Program-made: the position numbers and the translations under genes
The notes under the pieces: model-generated
Told to the model about the DNA's origin: nothing
The model's database searches: none
What the model saw: only the letters and a program-made list of their open reading frames with translations
Part shown: positions 17,089-25,072 of the stretch, in pieces
How positions within the stretch are numbered: position 1 is the first letter of the stretch
Layout: every line of letters starts with the position of its first letter
Assembly (NCBI GenBank): GCA_038184435.1
Contig: CP116227.1
Coordinates: forward strand, 4,256,610-4,320,609
Direction: 5' to 3'
Origin: Nocardioides alkalitolerans
GTDB lineage: Bacteria > Actinomycetota > Actinomycetes > Propionibacteriales > Nocardioidaceae
DNA length: 64,000 nucleotides

Positions 17089-18438
17089 ATGCACGACGAC
17101 CTCACCCTGGCGCGGCGCGGCCTGCGTCCCTCGGCCACGTTCGACCCGGCCACCATCGCCGACATCCAGCGCGCGGCCACGACGGGCATCTACGACATCC
17201 GCGGCGGCGGCGCCAAGCGCGCGCTGCCGCACTTCGACGACCTGCTGTTCCTCGGCGCCTCGATGAGCCGCTACCCGCTGGAGGGCTACCGGGAGCGCTG
17301 CGGCACCGAGGTGACGCTGGGCGCGCGCCACGCGACGTACCCCCTCGAGCTGGCCATCCCCGTCACCATCGCGGGCATGAGCTTCGGCGCCCTCTCGGGC
17401 CGCGCGAAGGAGGCGCTGGGCCGCGGCGCGAGCGAGGCCGGCACGTCGACGACGACCGGCGACGGCGGCATGACGCCGGAGGAGCGGGGGCAGAGCAAGC
17501 ACCTCGTCTACCAGTACCTGCCGAGCCGCTACGGCATGAACCCCGACGACCTCCGCAAGGCGGACGCCATCGAGATCGTGCTCGGCCAGGGCGCGAAGCC
17601 CGGCGGCGGCGGGATGCTGCTGGGGCAGAAGATCTCCGAGCGCGTCGCGGGGATGCGCACGCTGCCGCAGGGCATCGACCAGCGCAGCGCCTCCCGCCAC
17701 CCCGACTGGACGGGCCCCGACGACCTCACCATCAAGATCGCCGAGCTCCGCGAGATCACGGGCTGGGAGAAGCCGATCTACGTGAAGGTCGGTGCCTCGC
17801 GGCCCTACTACGACGTGAAGCTCGCCGTGCACGCCGGCGCCGACGTGGTCGTCGTCGACGGCATGCAGGGCGGCACGGCGGCGACCCAGGACGTCTTCAT
17901 CGAGAACGTCGGCATCCCGACGCTGGCCGCGATCCCGCAGGCCGTCCAGGCCCTGCAGGAGCTGGGCGTGCACCGGAAGGCGGACGGCGTGCAGCTCATC
18001 GTGTCCGGTGGCATCCGCACCGGGGCCGACGTCGCGAAGGCGCTGGCGCTCGGCGCGGACGCGGTCGCGATCGGCACCGCCGCGCTCGTCGCGCTCGGTG
18101 ACAACGACCCGCGCTGGGACGCCGAGTACCAGGCCATCGGGTCGGCGGCCGGCTACTACGACGACTACCAGGACGGCCGCGACCCCGCCGGCATCTCGAC
18201 GCAGGACGACGAGCTCGCCCAGCGCTTCGACCCCGTCGAGGGCGGCCGCCGCCTCGCGAACTACCTGCGGGTGCTGACGATGGAGGCGCAGACCATCGCG
18301 CGCGCCTGCGGCAAGGTCCACGTGACGCACCTCGAGCCCGAGGACCTCGTCGCGCTGACCGTCGAGGCCGCCGCCATGGCGCGTGTGCCGGTCGCCGGCA
18401 CGGACTGGATCCCCGGCCGTCCGGGCCCGTCGTTCTGA
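17089..18438 (+). CDS. glxD: FMN-binding glutamate synthase-like protein, GlxD / N-methylglutamate synthase subunit C-like
   Basis: A 449-residue TIM-barrel flavoprotein equal to the FMN domain of glutamate synthase large subunit. Visible motifs are IPVTIAGMSFGALSGRAKEALGRGAS (about 90-115), TSTTTGDGGMTPEE, GQGAKPGGGGMLLGQKI (about 164-180), IYVKVGAS, VVVDGMQGGTAATQDVF and SGGIRTGADVAKALALGADAV (about 305-325). It reduces a 2-oxoglutarate imine or transfers an amine in the glutamate-synthase-type reaction. GGAGG precedes the ATG by 6 nt. With GlxB and GlxC it makes either glutamate or N-methylglutamate depending on the amine supplied. Confidence 0.9.
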   Translation: MHDDLTLARRGLRPSATFDPATIADIQRAATTGIYDIRGGGAKRALPHFDDLLFLGASMSRYPLEGYRERCGTEVTLGARHATYPLELAIPVTIAGMSFGALSGRAKEALGRGASEAGTSTTTGDGGMTPEERGQSKHLVYQYLPSRYGMNPDDLRKADAIEIVLGQGAKPGGGGMLLGQKISERVAGMRTLPQGIDQRSASRHPDWTGPDDLTIKIAELREITGWEKPIYVKVGASRPYYDVKLAVHAGADVVVVDGMQGGTAATQDVFIENVGIPTLAAIPQAVQALQELGVHRKADGVQLIVSGGIRTGADVAKALALGADAVAIGTAALVALGDNDPRWDAEYQAIGSAAGYYDDYQDGRDPAGISTQDDELAQRFDPVEGGRRLANYLRVLTMEAQTIARACGKVHVTHLEPEDLVALTVEAAAMARVPVAGTDWIPGRPGPSF

Positions 18439-18485
18439 CGCCGCTGAGGCGGCTCTCGCTCGCGGACCTCGCCGGGCTCCCGGCG

Positions 18486-18908
18486 GTGCCGTGGCGCAAC
18501 GGCGCCGGCGTCACGCGGGAGCTCGCCGCGGATCCCGGCGGCGCGTGGCGCGTGAGCGTCGCCGCCATCGAGGGCCCGGCGCCGTGGTCGGCGTTCCCCG
18601 ACGTCGACCGCGTCTCGTGCGTCGTCGCGGGGGAGGGGCTGGCGCTGACGGTCGACGGCACGGAGCAGTCGGTACGCCGCGGGGAGGTGCTCGCCTACCG
18701 CGGGGAGTCGGTCGTGCTCGGGCGGCCGCTGGGCGGGCCGGTGCAGAACCTGAACCTCGTGCTGGCGCGGGGGAGGGCCACGGGCAGCATGCGGGTGGTG
18801 GACCTCGCGTCGGTCGAGCCCGGTGCGGACGACGTGCTCCTCTGGGCGCTGCCTGAGGAGGCGGGCGGTGCGGGACGGGCGGTGGTGGTGAGCGCCGCCG
18901 TGCGGTGA
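18486..18908 (+). CDS. HutD/Ves-like cupin protein
   Basis: 140 residues from the GTG at 18486. HutD proteins normally begin about 10-17 residues earlier, with a LPxxPWKNGxGxTRE start. Here PWRNGAGVTRELA directly follows the GTG, and the in-frame upstream codons back to a CTG at 18435 read like family sequence (LxRLSLADLAGLPA). That CTG overlaps the glxD stop as CTGA, so a CTG start is possible. The double-cupin fold is supported by WSAFPDVDRVSCVVAGEGLAL and NLNLVLARG. HutD is linked to control of histidine use; here it may sense or bind a pathway intermediate. Confidence 0.75.
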   Translation: MPWRNGAGVTRELAADPGGAWRVSVAAIEGPAPWSAFPDVDRVSCVVAGEGLALTVDGTEQSVRRGEVLAYRGESVVLGRPLGGPVQNLNLVLARGRATGSMRVVDLASVEPGADDVLLWALPEEAGGAGRAVVVSAAVR

Positions 18909-18941
18909 TGATGGACGAGGCGGAACGAGGAGGGAGCGTCG

Positions 18942-20072
18942 GTGACGACGTACGTGGTGGTGGGAGCGGGCCTGGCGGGCGCGGCGACGGCCTGGGAGCT
19001 GGCGCGGCGCGGGCACGAGGTGACGCTGGTCGAGCGCACGACGCCGGCCAACGAGCGCGGCAGCTCGCACGGGTCGGCACGGATCTTCCGCTACGGCTAT
19101 CCCGACCCGTTCTGGACGGGGCTCGTGGTGCAGGCCCGGGCGGCGTGGGACGAGCTCGAGGCCCTGGCGGGCGAGCGGCTGGTCACGCCGACGGGCTCGC
19201 TCGACCACGGGGCCGACCGACGCCCCGACCACCTCGCGACGGTGATGGCCGGGGCGGGCGTGGAGCACGAGCTGATGAGCGCGGCCGCCGCCGCCGAGCG
19301 GTGGCCCGGGATCGCGTTCGACTCCGACGTGCTGTGGCACCCCGGCGCCGGCGTCATCGACGCCGAGTCGTCGGTGCTCGCCATGGCCCGGCTCGCCGCG
19401 GAGGCGGGTGCGACCGTGCTGACGGGCTGGCCCGTGGCGCAGGTCGTGCCCGACGGTCCGGGTTTCCGTGTCGTCTCCGAGGCCGGCGCCGAGCTGCGGG
19501 CCGACCACGTCGTGGTGAGCGCGGGCGGATGGCTGCCCGACCTGCTGCCGACGCTGCCCGCGGCCCTCGCCCGGCGCGTCCCGCGCCTCGAGGTGCGGAA
19601 GGAGCAGGCCTACCACTTCCCCTACGTCGACGACGCGTCCGGCCTGCCCCGCGACGGGTGGCCGACGTTCATCCACAAGATCCCCGAGATCCAGGTCTAC
19701 GGCCTGCCGGGCGGCCGCGACGCGGGGTTCCGCGGCCAGAAGGTGGCGGAGTACAACGGCGGACCGGCCATCCCGTCCGCGGCGCACTCCGACGGGCTGA
19801 TCGACCCGGCCAACCGCGAGCGGGTGGTGGCCTACGTGCGGCAGCACCTCCCGGGGCTCGTTCCGGAGCCGTACGCCGAGACCACGTGCCTCTTCACCAA
19901 CACCCCCGACGAGAACTTCGTCATCGACGGCGTCGACGGGATCACCATCCTCTCGCCCTGCTCGGGCCACGGCGCGAAGTTCGCGCCGCTCCTCGGGCGC
20001 CTGGCGGCCGACGCGGCCACCGGCGCCGCCGAGGTCCCGCCGGCCTTCCGGCTGGCGGGGGTGGCCGCGTGA
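18942..20072 (+). CDS. FAD-dependent amine oxidase, monomeric sarcosine oxidase / N-methyltryptophan oxidase family
   Basis: 376 residues. The dinucleotide-binding GAGLAGAATAWELARRG (8-24) is at the N-terminus. The MSOX signature region AETTCLFTNTPDENFVID (312-329) holds Cys316, which aligns with the cysteine that carries covalent FAD in monomeric sarcosine oxidase, and CSGHGAKFAP follows. Such enzymes oxidise N-methyl amino acids to amino acid, formaldehyde and H2O2. AGGAGGGAG lies 8-9 nt before the GTG start. Position after glnT-glxBCD suggests an N-methylglutamate or related secondary amine substrate. The known NMG dehydrogenase is a four-subunit enzyme, which is absent from the window. 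Confidence 0.88.
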   Translation: MTTYVVVGAGLAGAATAWELARRGHEVTLVERTTPANERGSSHGSARIFRYGYPDPFWTGLVVQARAAWDELEALAGERLVTPTGSLDHGADRRPDHLATVMAGAGVEHELMSAAAAAERWPGIAFDSDVLWHPGAGVIDAESSVLAMARLAAEAGATVLTGWPVAQVVPDGPGFRVVSEAGAELRADHVVVSAGGWLPDLLPTLPAALARRVPRLEVRKEQAYHFPYVDDASGLPRDGWPTFIHKIPEIQVYGLPGGRDAGFRGQKVAEYNGGPAIPSAAHSDGLIDPANRERVVAYVRQHLPGLVPEPYAETTCLFTNTPDENFVIDGVDGITILSPCSGHGAKFAPLLGRLAADAATGAAEVPPAFRLAGVAA

Positions 20073-21340
20073 GCGCGACCTCGTCCGCGCCCTCGGGGCC
20101 GGCGTCGGTCGCCGGGCTGCTCGGGGAGATCGCCGACGTCGGTCGGGACGCGACGCGCGGCGGGTGGTCGCGGTTCGTCTACGAGGACGCCGAGCTGACG
20201 CTGCGTGAGTGGTTCGTCGAGCAGGCGCAGCGGCGCTCGCTCGAGGTCGAGACCGACCGCAACGGCGCGATCTGGGCGTGGCGGCCGGGCACGGGCCCCG
20301 GCGGTGGCGCCGGTGCGCCGCACGCGATCGTCACCGGGAGCCACCTCGACTCCGTGCCGGGCGGCGGCGCCTTCGACGGCCCGCTCGGCGTCGCGTCGGC
20401 GCTCGCCGCCGTCGACCTGCTCGACGCCCGGGGCGTGCGCACCGAGCGGCCCCTGGCCGTCGTGGCGTTCCCGGAGGAGGAGGGTGCACGCTTCGGCGTC
20501 GCCTGCCTCGGCTCCCGGTTGCTCGCGGGCGCGATCGACCCCGACCGGGCGCGCGGCCTGCGCGACGCCGACGGTCGCACGTTCGCGGAGGTCGCGGCCG
20601 GCGCCGGTCTCGACGTCGACCGGATCGGGCCCGACCCCGCGCGGCTCGCGGGCATCGACGCGTTCGTGGAGCTGCACGTGGAGCAGGGGCGCGGGCTGGT
20701 CGACCTGGGCCGGCCCGTCGCGATCGGCTCGTCCATCCTGGGCCACGGCCGCTGGCGCTTCTCCGTGACCGGCGAGGGCAACCACGCCGGCACGACCCGG
20801 ATGCCCGACCGGCGCGACCCGATGGTGGTCGCCGCGGGGATCGTGCTCGCCGCCCGCGACGCCGCCGTGGCGCACGCGGAGGCCCGGGCGACGGTCGGCC
20901 GCGTCGTACCGGTGCCCGGGGGCACCAACGTCATCGCCTCCCGCGTCGACCTGTGGCTCGACGCGCGGCACCCCGACGACGCCGTGACGGCGGCGGTCGT
21001 CGCGGAGATCGAGCGGCAGGCGGGCCGGTTGGCCGCGGCGCAGGGGTGCGCGGTGACGCTGACGGAGGAGTCCTACGGCGGCACGGTCCACTTCGACGCC
21101 GACCTGTCGGGGCGGCTGGCGCAGGTGCTGCCGGACGCGCCGGTGCTCGACACCGGGGCGGGCCACGACGCCGGCGTGCTCGCGTCGGCGATCCCGACGG
21201 CGATGCTCTTCACCCGGAACCCGACGGGCGTGTCCCACTCGCCGGAGGAGGCGTGCGAGGACGTCGACGCCGAGGCCGGCGCCGTCGCGCTCGCCGACGT
21301 GCTGGAGCGCCTCCTGCGGGAGCCCGTGGGCGTCTCCTAG
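20069..21340 (+). CDS. M20-family amidohydrolase (N-carbamoyl-L-amino acid hydrolase / allantoate amidohydrolase type)
   Basis: A 423-residue binuclear metallo-amidohydrolase. Metal and catalytic residues are visible: GSHLDSVPGGGAFDG (H92, D103), FPEEEG (E137/E138), ELHVEQG (H203) and the dimerisation segment GNHAGTTRMPDRRD. The family hydrolyses N-carbamoyl amino acids or ureido acids, giving amino acid, CO2 and ammonia. The GTG overlaps the oxidase stop (GTGA), so the two are coupled. An N-carbamoyl N-methyl amino acid (for example N-carbamoylsarcosine) followed by the oxidase would make chemical sense, but this is inference. Confidence 0.87.
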   Translation: MSATSSAPSGPASVAGLLGEIADVGRDATRGGWSRFVYEDAELTLREWFVEQAQRRSLEVETDRNGAIWAWRPGTGPGGGAGAPHAIVTGSHLDSVPGGGAFDGPLGVASALAAVDLLDARGVRTERPLAVVAFPEEEGARFGVACLGSRLLAGAIDPDRARGLRDADGRTFAEVAAGAGLDVDRIGPDPARLAGIDAFVELHVEQGRGLVDLGRPVAIGSSILGHGRWRFSVTGEGNHAGTTRMPDRRDPMVVAAGIVLAARDAAVAHAEARATVGRVVPVPGGTNVIASRVDLWLDARHPDDAVTAAVVAEIERQAGRLAAAQGCAVTLTEESYGGTVHFDADLSGRLAQVLPDAPVLDTGAGHDAGVLASAIPTAMLFTRNPTGVSHSPEEACEDVDAEAGAVALADVLERLLREPVGVS

Positions 21341-21349
21341 GGTTCACCT

Positions 21350-22009
21350 GTGTCCACCGAGGAGAACGACGCCGCACTGCTGCGCAACCGGGCCGGTACG
21401 GCGCGGGAGCGACGCCCCGAGGACCCGCTCGAGGAGCTCGAGCTGGAGGAGGCGATCGCGCGCAACGTGCGGAGCCTGCGCACGCAGCAGGGCCTGTCGG
21501 TGGGCGAGACGGCGGAGAGGGTCGGCATCTCGAAGGCGATGCTGTCGAAGATCGAGAACGCCCAGACCTCGTGCAGCCTGTCGACGCTGGCGCGGTTGGC
21601 CGTCGGCCTCGACGTACCGGTCACCTCCCTCTTCCGCGGCGCCGACGCCGAGCGTCCCGCGGCGTTCGTCGCGGCCGGCACGGGGGCCCGCATCGTGCGG
21701 GCGGGGACGAAGGAGGGGCACGAGTACGAGCTCCTCGGCTCGCTGCGCGGCGAGCACAAGCGCCTCGAGTGCCTCCACGTGACGCTCACGGAGAAGAGCG
21801 AGACCTACCCGCTCTTCCAGCACCCCGGCACCGAGTTCATCTTCATGCTCGAGGGCGTCATGGACTACTCGCACTCGCGCTCGGTCTACCGGTTGCACCC
21901 CGGCGACTCGCTGCAGATGGACGGCGAGGGCGCCCACGGCCCGGTCGAGCTCGTCGAGCTGCCCATCCGGTTCCTGTCGGTGATCGCGTTCCCGGAGGCT
22001 TCGCTGTGA
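21350..22009 (+). CDS. XRE-family regulator with C-terminal cupin
   Basis: A 219-residue regulator. The helix-turn-helix spans about 38-92 (VRSLRTQQGLSVGETAERV, then GISKAMLSKIENAQTSCSL), and a cupin_2 sensor spans about 135-200 (YPLFQHPGTEFIFMLEGVMDY). It starts at a GTG 9 bp after the amidohydrolase stop. PuuR, which controls gamma-glutamylputrescine catabolism in E. coli, has the same two-domain build, so a ligand from the operon's pathway is likely. The 8-bp inverted repeat before glnT is its candidate operator. Confidence 0.9.
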   Translation: MSTEENDAALLRNRAGTARERRPEDPLEELELEEAIARNVRSLRTQQGLSVGETAERVGISKAMLSKIENAQTSCSLSTLARLAVGLDVPVTSLFRGADAERPAAFVAAGTGARIVRAGTKEGHEYELLGSLRGEHKRLECLHVTLTEKSETYPLFQHPGTEFIFMLEGVMDYSHSRSVYRLHPGDSLQMDGEGAHGPVELVELPIRFLSVIAFPEASL

Positions 22010-22458
22010 GCCTGCCGGGGAAGGGAGGCGCGGTGAGCATCGTGCGGTGGTGGGACCAGAGGCGGCGCAAGCAGCGGCAGCAGCCGCGGGGGAAGCGGGC
22101 CCGGCCCGGGAAGAAGAAGCGGGACTGCAGCCCCGACTGCGGTGACTGCTGCGACGCGGACTGCTTCTCGTTCCTCGCCCTGACCGTGCTGCTCCAGGCG
22201 CTGCTCGGGATGTTCCTCGCGAGCGCGGTCGACCCCCACACGGCGCGCCCGTCCTCGGCGGGCGCGCGCCTGGCGTCGCGGGCGGTGCGGTCCTACCAGG
22301 TGAACGTCTCGGCGGGCCGGTCCGAGCCGGTCTGCAACCTCAGCCCGTCCTGCTCGCGCTACGGCCTCCAGGCCATCTCCGCCCACGGCCTCCTCGGCGG
22401 CGGCATCCGCGTGCTCCGCCGCCTCCGCGCCTGCCGCGCGGCGTCGCACGCCTGCTGA
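22006..22458 (+). CDS. YidD-family protein with Cys-rich N-terminal extension
   Basis: 150 residues from the GTG at 22006, which overlaps the previous stop and has GGAGG 7 nt upstream; a second GTG at 22033 (VSIVRWW) with GGGAGG is an alternative. After a Lys/Arg-rich start comes DCSPDCGDCCDADC (C-x3-C-x2-C-C-x3-C), one hydrophobic segment (FLALTVLLQALLGMFLA), then the YidD core with CNLSPSCSRYGLQAISAHG and VLRRLRAC. YidD assists membrane protein insertion and is normally next to rnpA-yidC and about 80-100 residues long. Here it is a longer, stand-alone copy. Confidence 0.7.
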   Translation: MSLPGKGGAVSIVRWWDQRRRKQRQQPRGKRARPGKKKRDCSPDCGDCCDADCFSFLALTVLLQALLGMFLASAVDPHTARPSSAGARLASRAVRSYQVNVSAGRSEPVCNLSPSCSRYGLQAISAHGLLGGGIRVLRRLRACRAASHAC

Positions 22459-22463
22459 TCCTG

Positions 22464-22519
22464 CGTCGAGTTTGGTCGTACGGCGCGGCAGGTTCGTCGA
22501 GTTTGGTCGTACGGCGCGG
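22464..22519 (+). repeat. Two direct copies of a 25-bp sequence
   Basis: Identical 25-bp copies at 22464-22488 and 22495-22519 (31-bp period) begin CGTCGAGTTTGGTCGTAC and end GGCGCGG. They lie in the short gap before the DUF222 gene. Such extragenic repeats often accompany DUF222/13E12-type genes; copies elsewhere in the genome would be expected if this is a repeat family. Confidence 0.75.
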
Positions 22520-22566
22520 TGACGTGGGCCTGTGGATTCGCGGTGGCGGGTGTCGGTGGGCGCGCA

Positions 22567-22572
22567 TAGAAT
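22567..22572 (+). promoter_or_regulatory. -10 element of a leaderless promoter for the DUF222 gene
   Basis: TAGAAT (5 of 6 to TATAAT) ends 7 nt before the ATG at 22580 with no ribosome site, so transcription should start at or next to the A of ATG. tsaD downstream overlaps this gene and may depend on the same promoter. Confidence 0.6.
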
Positions 22573-22579
22573 CGCACAC

Positions 22580-24010
22580 ATGTTTGATCATCTCTCGCCT
22601 CGCGGGTTGCTGGATGCAGCCGCTGAGGCGGTGCGCGCCCGCCAGTTGGCGGAGGTGCGTGACCTGGAGGTGATCGCGGCGTGGGCGGCGGTGCACTCGG
22701 GGGAGTCCTCGCGGCGGATGAATCCGTTGGTGATGGTGGGTGGGGAGGGTACGCCGCGGGTGCAGGACCACGCCCTCGGCGAGATCGCCCTGGCCCGCGG
22801 CTCAGGCGTGGTCGCGACGATCAACGCCCTCGCGGATGTGCTGGACCTCCAGCACCGGCTGCCGTTGACGTGGGCGGTGGTGCGGCAGGGGACGGCGGAG
22901 GTGTACGTCGCACGCAAGGTCGCCCGCATGTCCCGGCACCTGCCGCGTGCGGTGGTCGGTGTCGTCGACTCTGTGGTGGCGCGGATGATCGCCGCCGAGG
23001 CACCCGGGCGGGTGCTGACCGTGGCCGAGGGCAAGGTGATCGAGGCCGACCCCGCGCTGCACGAGGAGCGGGTGGAGGAGGAGAAGCGCCGCCGCTACGT
23101 CGGCCTGGGCCGCACCGACGAGTACGGACTCCGCACGTTGATCGCCCGGCTCGATGCCGGGGATGCGGCGTGGGTGCAGGCCACCGTCACCCGGGTCGCG
23201 GAGATCATCACCCCCGGCCACCCCGATGCGACCGCGGACGAGGTGCGGGCGATCGCGCTGGGCTACCTCGCCCGTCCGGCCGAGCTCCTCGCGCTCCTCG
23301 TCGAGCACGAAACCACCGCGAGCGGCGCTGAGACTGGAGTCGAGCCGGAGCCGGTCACCGACGACGAACCCCTGCGGCCCTCACGCGCGACCGCGCTGCC
23401 TGTCGACGTCCTCGATGCCCTCCGGAGCACCGATCTGACCAGGCTCCGCCCGAAGGCCAGGCTCTACGTCCACCTCCACGAAGCCACCCTCCTCGGCGCC
23501 CAGGGCGTCGCCCGTGTCGAAGCCCTCGGACCCCGCACACTCGGCGCCGTCCACCAGCTCCTCGCGACCACCCAGGTCACCGTCAAGCCGGTCATCGACC
23601 TTGCCGACGCCGTCCGCACCACCGCCTACGAACACCCCGAGTCAGTGAAAGAACGGGTGTACCTCACCACCGGCGGCGACTACTGGCCCTACGCCACCTC
23701 CACCAGCCGCAACACCGACTACGACCACCCCACCCCCTTCGATCCGAGCACGGCAGAGCAACAGACCGGCACCCACAACTCCGGCCTCCTGCAACGCCGT
23801 CACCACCGCTGGAAGACCCACGCCGGCTACCAAGCCAGACAGCGAGCGCCGGGCCACTACGTCTGGCTCACCCCGAACGGTCTCGGCTTCACCACCGGCC
23901 CGACCGGCACCCACCCCTGCTCCGAGAACGAGGCCCGCCTCTTCATCGCCCTCGCCGACCGACGCGAGCGGGGGAGCCCGAGCCCGCCTCTGGAACAATC
24001 CGACGCGTGA
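22580..24010 (+). CDS. DUF222 / HNH endonuclease-like protein (13E12 repeat family)
   Basis: 476 residues. The N-terminal DUF222 helical domain runs to about 340 (LLDAAAEAVRARQLAEVRDLEVIAAWA at the start; RPKARLYVHL marks the linker). An HNH-like part follows: DYDHPTPFD (D/H of the first motif), then NSGLLQRRHHRWKTHAGY (N and H of the later motifs), then YVWLTPNG. These genes are multi-copy in actinobacteria and related to the REP13E12 elements of mycobacteria; activity is seldom tested. The start is leaderless. Its stop overlaps the GTG start of tsaD, an unusual fusion of an accessory gene to an essential one. Confidence 0.88.
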   Translation: MFDHLSPRGLLDAAAEAVRARQLAEVRDLEVIAAWAAVHSGESSRRMNPLVMVGGEGTPRVQDHALGEIALARGSGVVATINALADVLDLQHRLPLTWAVVRQGTAEVYVARKVARMSRHLPRAVVGVVDSVVARMIAAEAPGRVLTVAEGKVIEADPALHEERVEEEKRRRYVGLGRTDEYGLRTLIARLDAGDAAWVQATVTRVAEIITPGHPDATADEVRAIALGYLARPAELLALLVEHETTASGAETGVEPEPVTDDEPLRPSRATALPVDVLDALRSTDLTRLRPKARLYVHLHEATLLGAQGVARVEALGPRTLGAVHQLLATTQVTVKPVIDLADAVRTTAYEHPESVKERVYLTTGGDYWPYATSTSRNTDYDHPTPFDPSTAEQQTGTHNSGLLQRRHHRWKTHAGYQARQRAPGHYVWLTPNGLGFTTGPTGTHPCSENEARLFIALADRRERGSPSPPLEQSDA

Positions 24011-25050
24011 GCACCGAACCCCTCGTCCTCGGCATCGAGACCTCGTGCGACGAGACGGGCGTCGGGATCGTGCGCGGCACGACGCTGTTGGCCGACACCG
24101 TCGCGAGCAGCGTCGAGGAGCACGCACGGTTCGGCGGCGTCGTCCCGGAGGTCGCCAGCCGCGCCCACCTCGAGGCCATGGTCCCGACGATCGAGCGCGC
24201 CTGCGCGACCGCGGGAATCCGCCCGAGCGACGTCGACGCGATCGCCGTGACGAGCGGTCCCGGCCTCGCGGGGGCCCTCCTGGTCGGCGTCGCGAGCGCC
24301 AAGGCGCTGGCGCTGGGGCTCGGCAAGCCGCTGTACGGCGTCAACCACCTCGCCGCCCACGTCGCGGTCGACCAGCTCGAGCACGGACCGCTGCCCGAGC
24401 CCTGCATCGCCATGCTCGTCTCGGGCGGCCACTCGAGCCTGCTCAAGGTCACCGACCTGACCCTCGGCGTGGACCCGATGGGCGCCACGATCGACGACGC
24501 GGCGGGGGAGGCCTTCGACAAGGTCGCCCGCCTGCTCGGCCTGCCCTTCCCGGGCGGCCCGCACGTCGACCGCGCTGCCCGCGACGGCGAGATCAGCATC
24601 GACTTCCCCCGCGGCCTCACCAGCCGTCGCGACCTCGAGCGGCACCGCTTCGACTTCTCGTTCTCCGGCCTCAAGACGGCGGTCGCCCGCTGGGTCGAGG
24701 CCCGCGAGCGCTCCGGCGAGCCCGTCTCGGTGCCCGACGTCGCCGCGAGCTTCCAGGAGGCGGTCTGCGACGTCCTCGTGCGCAAGGCGCTCGACGCCGC
24801 CACCGCGGAGGGGATCGAGGACCTCCTCCTGGGTGGCGGCGTCGCGGCCAACTCGCGGCTCCGGTCGATGGTGCTGGAGCGGGCCGAGCGCGCCGGCGTA
24901 CGCGTCCGGATCCCGCGCCCCGGCCTCTGCACCGACAACGGCGCGATGGTCGCCGCGCTCGGCGCGGAGATGGTGGCCCGCGGGCGCACTCCCTCCGCGC
25001 TGGACCTGCCCGCCGACTCCTCCCAGCCCGTCACGAGCGTGCTGGTCTGA
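24007..25050 (+). CDS. tsaD: tRNA N6-adenosine threonylcarbamoyltransferase TsaD
   Basis: A 347-residue Kae1/TsaD protein, usual length. IETSCDETGVGIV (10-22), ASRAHLEAMVP, the metal-binding GVNHLAAHVA (H-x3-H, about 111-120), SGGHSSL, the ATP site GGGVAANSRLR and CTDNGAMVAALG are all intact. With TsaB and TsaE it transfers threonylcarbamoyl from TC-AMP to A37 of ANN-decoding tRNAs. It starts at a GTG overlapping the DUF222 stop (GTGA). In many actinobacteria tsaD follows tsaE-tsaB-rimI and precedes groES; here the upstream partners are missing and groES is 6.4 kb away. Confidence 0.97.
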   Translation: MSTEPLVLGIETSCDETGVGIVRGTTLLADTVASSVEEHARFGGVVPEVASRAHLEAMVPTIERACATAGIRPSDVDAIAVTSGPGLAGALLVGVASAKALALGLGKPLYGVNHLAAHVAVDQLEHGPLPEPCIAMLVSGGHSSLLKVTDLTLGVDPMGATIDDAAGEAFDKVARLLGLPFPGGPHVDRAARDGEISIDFPRGLTSRRDLERHRFDFSFSGLKTAVARWVEARERSGEPVSVPDVAASFQEAVCDVLVRKALDAATAEGIEDLLLGGGVAANSRLRSMVLERAERAGVRVRIPRPGLCTDNGAMVAALGAEMVARGRTPSALDLPADSSQPVTSVLV

Positions 25051-25072
25051 GGGAGCCGACGGGCGGCCGAGG

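Noticed and set aside
22464..22519. CRISPR-like repeat array
   Set aside because: Only two copies with a 6-bp spacer and no cas genes.
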